From an uncultured Chthoniobacterales bacterium (lineage in GTDB: Bacteria; Verrucomicrobiota; Verrucomicrobiia; Chthoniobacterales; CAKUMP01), in assembly GCA_934667795.1 (NCBI GenBank), contig CAKUMP010000119.1, positions 1 through 7,233 of the forward strand: DNA of 7,233 nt, in the 5' to 3' direction. How positions within the stretch are numbered: position 1 is the stretch's first letter; each line of letters starts with the position of its first letter. Both the position numbers and the translations under genes were made by a program. Below, one piece after another: positions 5,983-7,233 of this stretch. The notes beneath the pieces are model-generated. The model did not search any database. It was not told the DNA's origin and saw only the letters and a list, made by a program, of their open reading frames with translations.

Positions 5983-6906
5983 ATGAAGAACCCTCGTCCA
6001 GGCAGTAGAAAAATTTTACCTGAGTTTACGGAGGGAGCGGCGTATTCTATTTCTTTTTTGACGTATTTAAAGGAGGCGTTTGTGGCGCGTCCGTGGGGAT
6101 TGGCGATTCCTCCTAATTTCTTTTTTTTGGGGATGGCGGGATTATTAGGGATGCTAAACCCCGGAATCTGGTTATTGGGGGCAGGGGTGGAACTGGGGTA
6201 TTTGTTGTTGTTAGGATCGCATCGTGGATTTCAGAAATGGGTGGATGCGCGCCATACGGGGCCGGTTGCTGCTGCGCGACAGATGAAACTGGGGACGATT
6301 CTGAGTCAGCTGGATGAAGAAGACCGTCAGACATATCGAAAACTGGAGGAAATCTGTGAGCGGATATTGCTGCAACATAGCAAAAAAACAACGGATTCGG
6401 ATCTGACGTTGCAGTCTGTGGGGCTGGGACGCTTATTGGGCGTTTTGTTGAATTTACTGGTGGCGAGTCATGCGATTCGCACCCTGCTTCGCGCGGACTC
6501 TGCGGACCTGCAGCGGTTGGAAGAACGGATGGCGGAATTGGAAGGGAAACTCGTTGGGGCAAATGATACCCGCTTGAAGGAAAGCCTTGCTGCCCAGAAG
6601 GAAGTTTTGAAAAAAAGACTGACCACCATCGAAATGGCGGTAGAACGAGAAAAATTAATCAAATCGGAAATTAATCGTATTGAACAGCAGATACAATTAG
6701 TTTTTGATGAAGTCCGGCTGGCAATCGCTCCTGGCGATGTGACGCGCTACGTGAGTCGTCTCTCGGATCAGGTACAGGATTCGGCTCGCTGGGTGCAGGG
6801 GCAAACGACATTATTTGGGGAAGACAGTTTAGATGCGTGGGTGCAACCCATCAGTGAATACAACGAAGTTAAGAAAAATAAACCAGAGCAGAGTATTTTA
6901 TCATGA
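5983..6906 (+). CDS. Unrecognised membrane protein with two N-terminal membrane segments and a long coiled coil
   Basis: A 307-residue protein I cannot assign to a named family with confidence. Residues about 44-58 (NFFFLGMAGLLGML) and 61-78 (GIWLLGAGVELGYLLLLG) form a likely membrane hairpin. About 146-165 (GLGRLLGVLLNLLVASHAI) is a third hydrophobic, probably amphipathic, stretch. About 170-245 is strongly helical and charged, with coiled-coil-like heptads (LQRLEERMAELEGKLVG, then KEVLKKRLTTIEMAVEREK). The tail is polar. It most likely sits in the inner membrane with the coiled coil in the cytoplasm. Start: ATG 5983, immediately behind a 14-bp inverted repeat. An in-frame GTG at 6082 has a strong AAAGGAGG 5 nt upstream and would give a 274-residue form still holding both membrane segments. 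Its stop overlaps the start of the next gene (ATGA), so the two are translationally coupled and probably act together. A relation to XpaC-like proteins of tellurite-resistance-type loci is possible but unproven. Confidence 0.8.
   Translation: MKNPRPGSRKILPEFTEGAAYSISFLTYLKEAFVARPWGLAIPPNFFFLGMAGLLGMLNPGIWLLGAGVELGYLLLLGSHRGFQKWVDARHTGPVAAARQMKLGTILSQLDEEDRQTYRKLEEICERILLQHSKKTTDSDLTLQSVGLGRLLGVLLNLLVASHAIRTLLRADSADLQRLEERMAELEGKLVGANDTRLKESLAAQKEVLKKRLTTIEMAVEREKLIKSEINRIEQQIQLVFDEVRLAIAPGDVTRYVSRLSDQVQDSARWVQGQTTLFGEDSLDAWVQPISEYNEVKKNKPEQSILS
6069..6084 (+). promoter_or_regulatory. Strong internal Shine-Dalgarno plus in-frame GTG (possible true start)
   Basis: AAAGGAGG at 6069-6076 stands 5 nt before GTG at 6082, in frame with the gene that opens at 5983 (codon 34). 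It is by far the best ribosome-binding site in the window. It may mark the real start or a second, shorter product, but the same bases also simply encode LKEAF. Confidence 0.35.
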
Positions 6907-7233
6907 CAGCAGCACAGCAGGGATTAACAGGATTGGGAAAAATTGTTTCTCTATTATTTGTCATTGGGTTGATTGTCACCGGGCTTTATGTGTTTAACAA
7001 AACAAAGTCAGATGGGGGTGGGACATCGAGTGAGGTGGTCCGGACTCTTACAGATGGAGGGGGAAGCAGCGGGCAGAATGAAGCCGGGGATACGACAATT
7101 AAAGGGGGAGAAGCAACTGCAGTGGCTTTCGGAGAAACGATGCTGGAAGTGCCGGCTCTGGGGCCGGGCATTCCCTATGTGCCGAAAGATAATATTCTTG
7201 ATATCGAATTAAGTGAATATGCGGGGTATGCAG
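6903..7233 (+). CDS. Membrane-anchored protein, N-terminal part, possibly a periplasmic solute-binding-type protein (3' truncated)
   Basis: The frame opens at ATG 6903, overlapping the previous stop by 4 bp, and runs without a stop to the window end, giving 110 residues. Residues about 12-31 (GKIVSLLFVIGLIVTGLYVF) are one hydrophobic segment without an obvious signal-peptidase site or lipobox cysteine, so it is probably a retained anchor. Residues about 36-72 are Gly/Ser/Asp-rich and look like a flexible linker. From about 78 a folded domain seems to begin: GETMLEVPALGPGIPYVPKD followed by NILDIELSEYAGYA. The last part resembles the opening beta-strand and loop of periplasmic binding-protein folds, but too little is visible to prove it. 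The arrangement (anchor, linker, domain outside the membrane) and the tight coupling to a membrane coiled-coil protein suggest an envelope-located complex. Confidence 0.75.
   Translation, partial: MTAAQQGLTGLGKIVSLLFVIGLIVTGLYVFNKTKSDGGGTSSEVVRTLTDGGGSSGQNEAGDTTIKGGEATAVAFGETMLEVPALGPGIPYVPKDNILDIELSEYAGYA

Noticed and set aside
6113..6562. 149-codon - strand frame opposite the membrane coiled-coil gene
   Set aside because: Ser/Pro-rich shadow frame; the + strand frame has membrane segments, heptads and coupling to the next gene.
1..7233. CRISPR array, tRNA/rRNA gene, insertion sequence, integrase or phage genes
   Set aside because: No tandem repeat-spacer pattern, structural-RNA signature, transposase-like frame or matching terminal repeats were seen.

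Overview
The window is a stretch of bacterial chromosome in which every recognisable gene lies on the + strand. Genes are of moderate GC, separated by short AT-rich gaps, and most starts have weak or no Shine-Dalgarno sequence. The gene families (a large sugar-binding-domain protein, a clan GH-D-like glycosidase, a DegT/StrS aminotransferase, an M55 peptidase and a xylose-isomerase-like TIM barrel) suggest the Planctomycetes/Verrucomicrobia/Lentisphaerae/Kiritimatiellota group. That assignment is inferred from gene content only; there is no rRNA or other taxonomic marker here.

Positions 1-5898 hold a block that looks like accessory carbohydrate or amino-sugar metabolism. It contains, in order: the C-terminal part of a large protein ending in a jelly-roll sugar-binding domain (1-855); a cytosolic glycoside-hydrolase-like TIM-barrel protein (913-2424); a PLP-dependent DegT/DnrJ/EryC1/StrS aminotransferase (2540-3895); an M55 D-aminopeptidase (DppA family, 3980-4783); and a sugar-phosphate isomerase/epimerase-type TIM barrel (4894-5898). 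The genes are co-directional but separated by 57-115 bp, so they may form a loose operon or several transcription units. A reasonable inference is that they jointly process an unusual glycan or glycoconjugate: glycoside cleavage, keto-sugar/amino-sugar interconversion, sugar epimerisation, and hydrolysis of an amide or peptide bond to a D-amino acid or similar group. The substrate cannot be read from the sequence.

Positions 5899-7233 begin a different unit. A perfect 14-bp inverted repeat (5928-5941 and 5969-5982, 27-nt loop) ends exactly at the start codon of a membrane and coiled-coil protein (5983-6906). That gene overlaps by 4 bp (ATGA) a second membrane-anchored protein (from 6903, running off the window end), whose visible part is an N-terminal membrane anchor, a Gly/Ser-rich linker and the start of a folded domain. 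The pair is translationally coupled and probably forms an envelope complex, with further genes beyond the window.

No tRNA, rRNA, CRISPR array, transposase or integrase was seen. No gap without a gene exceeds about 115 bp.
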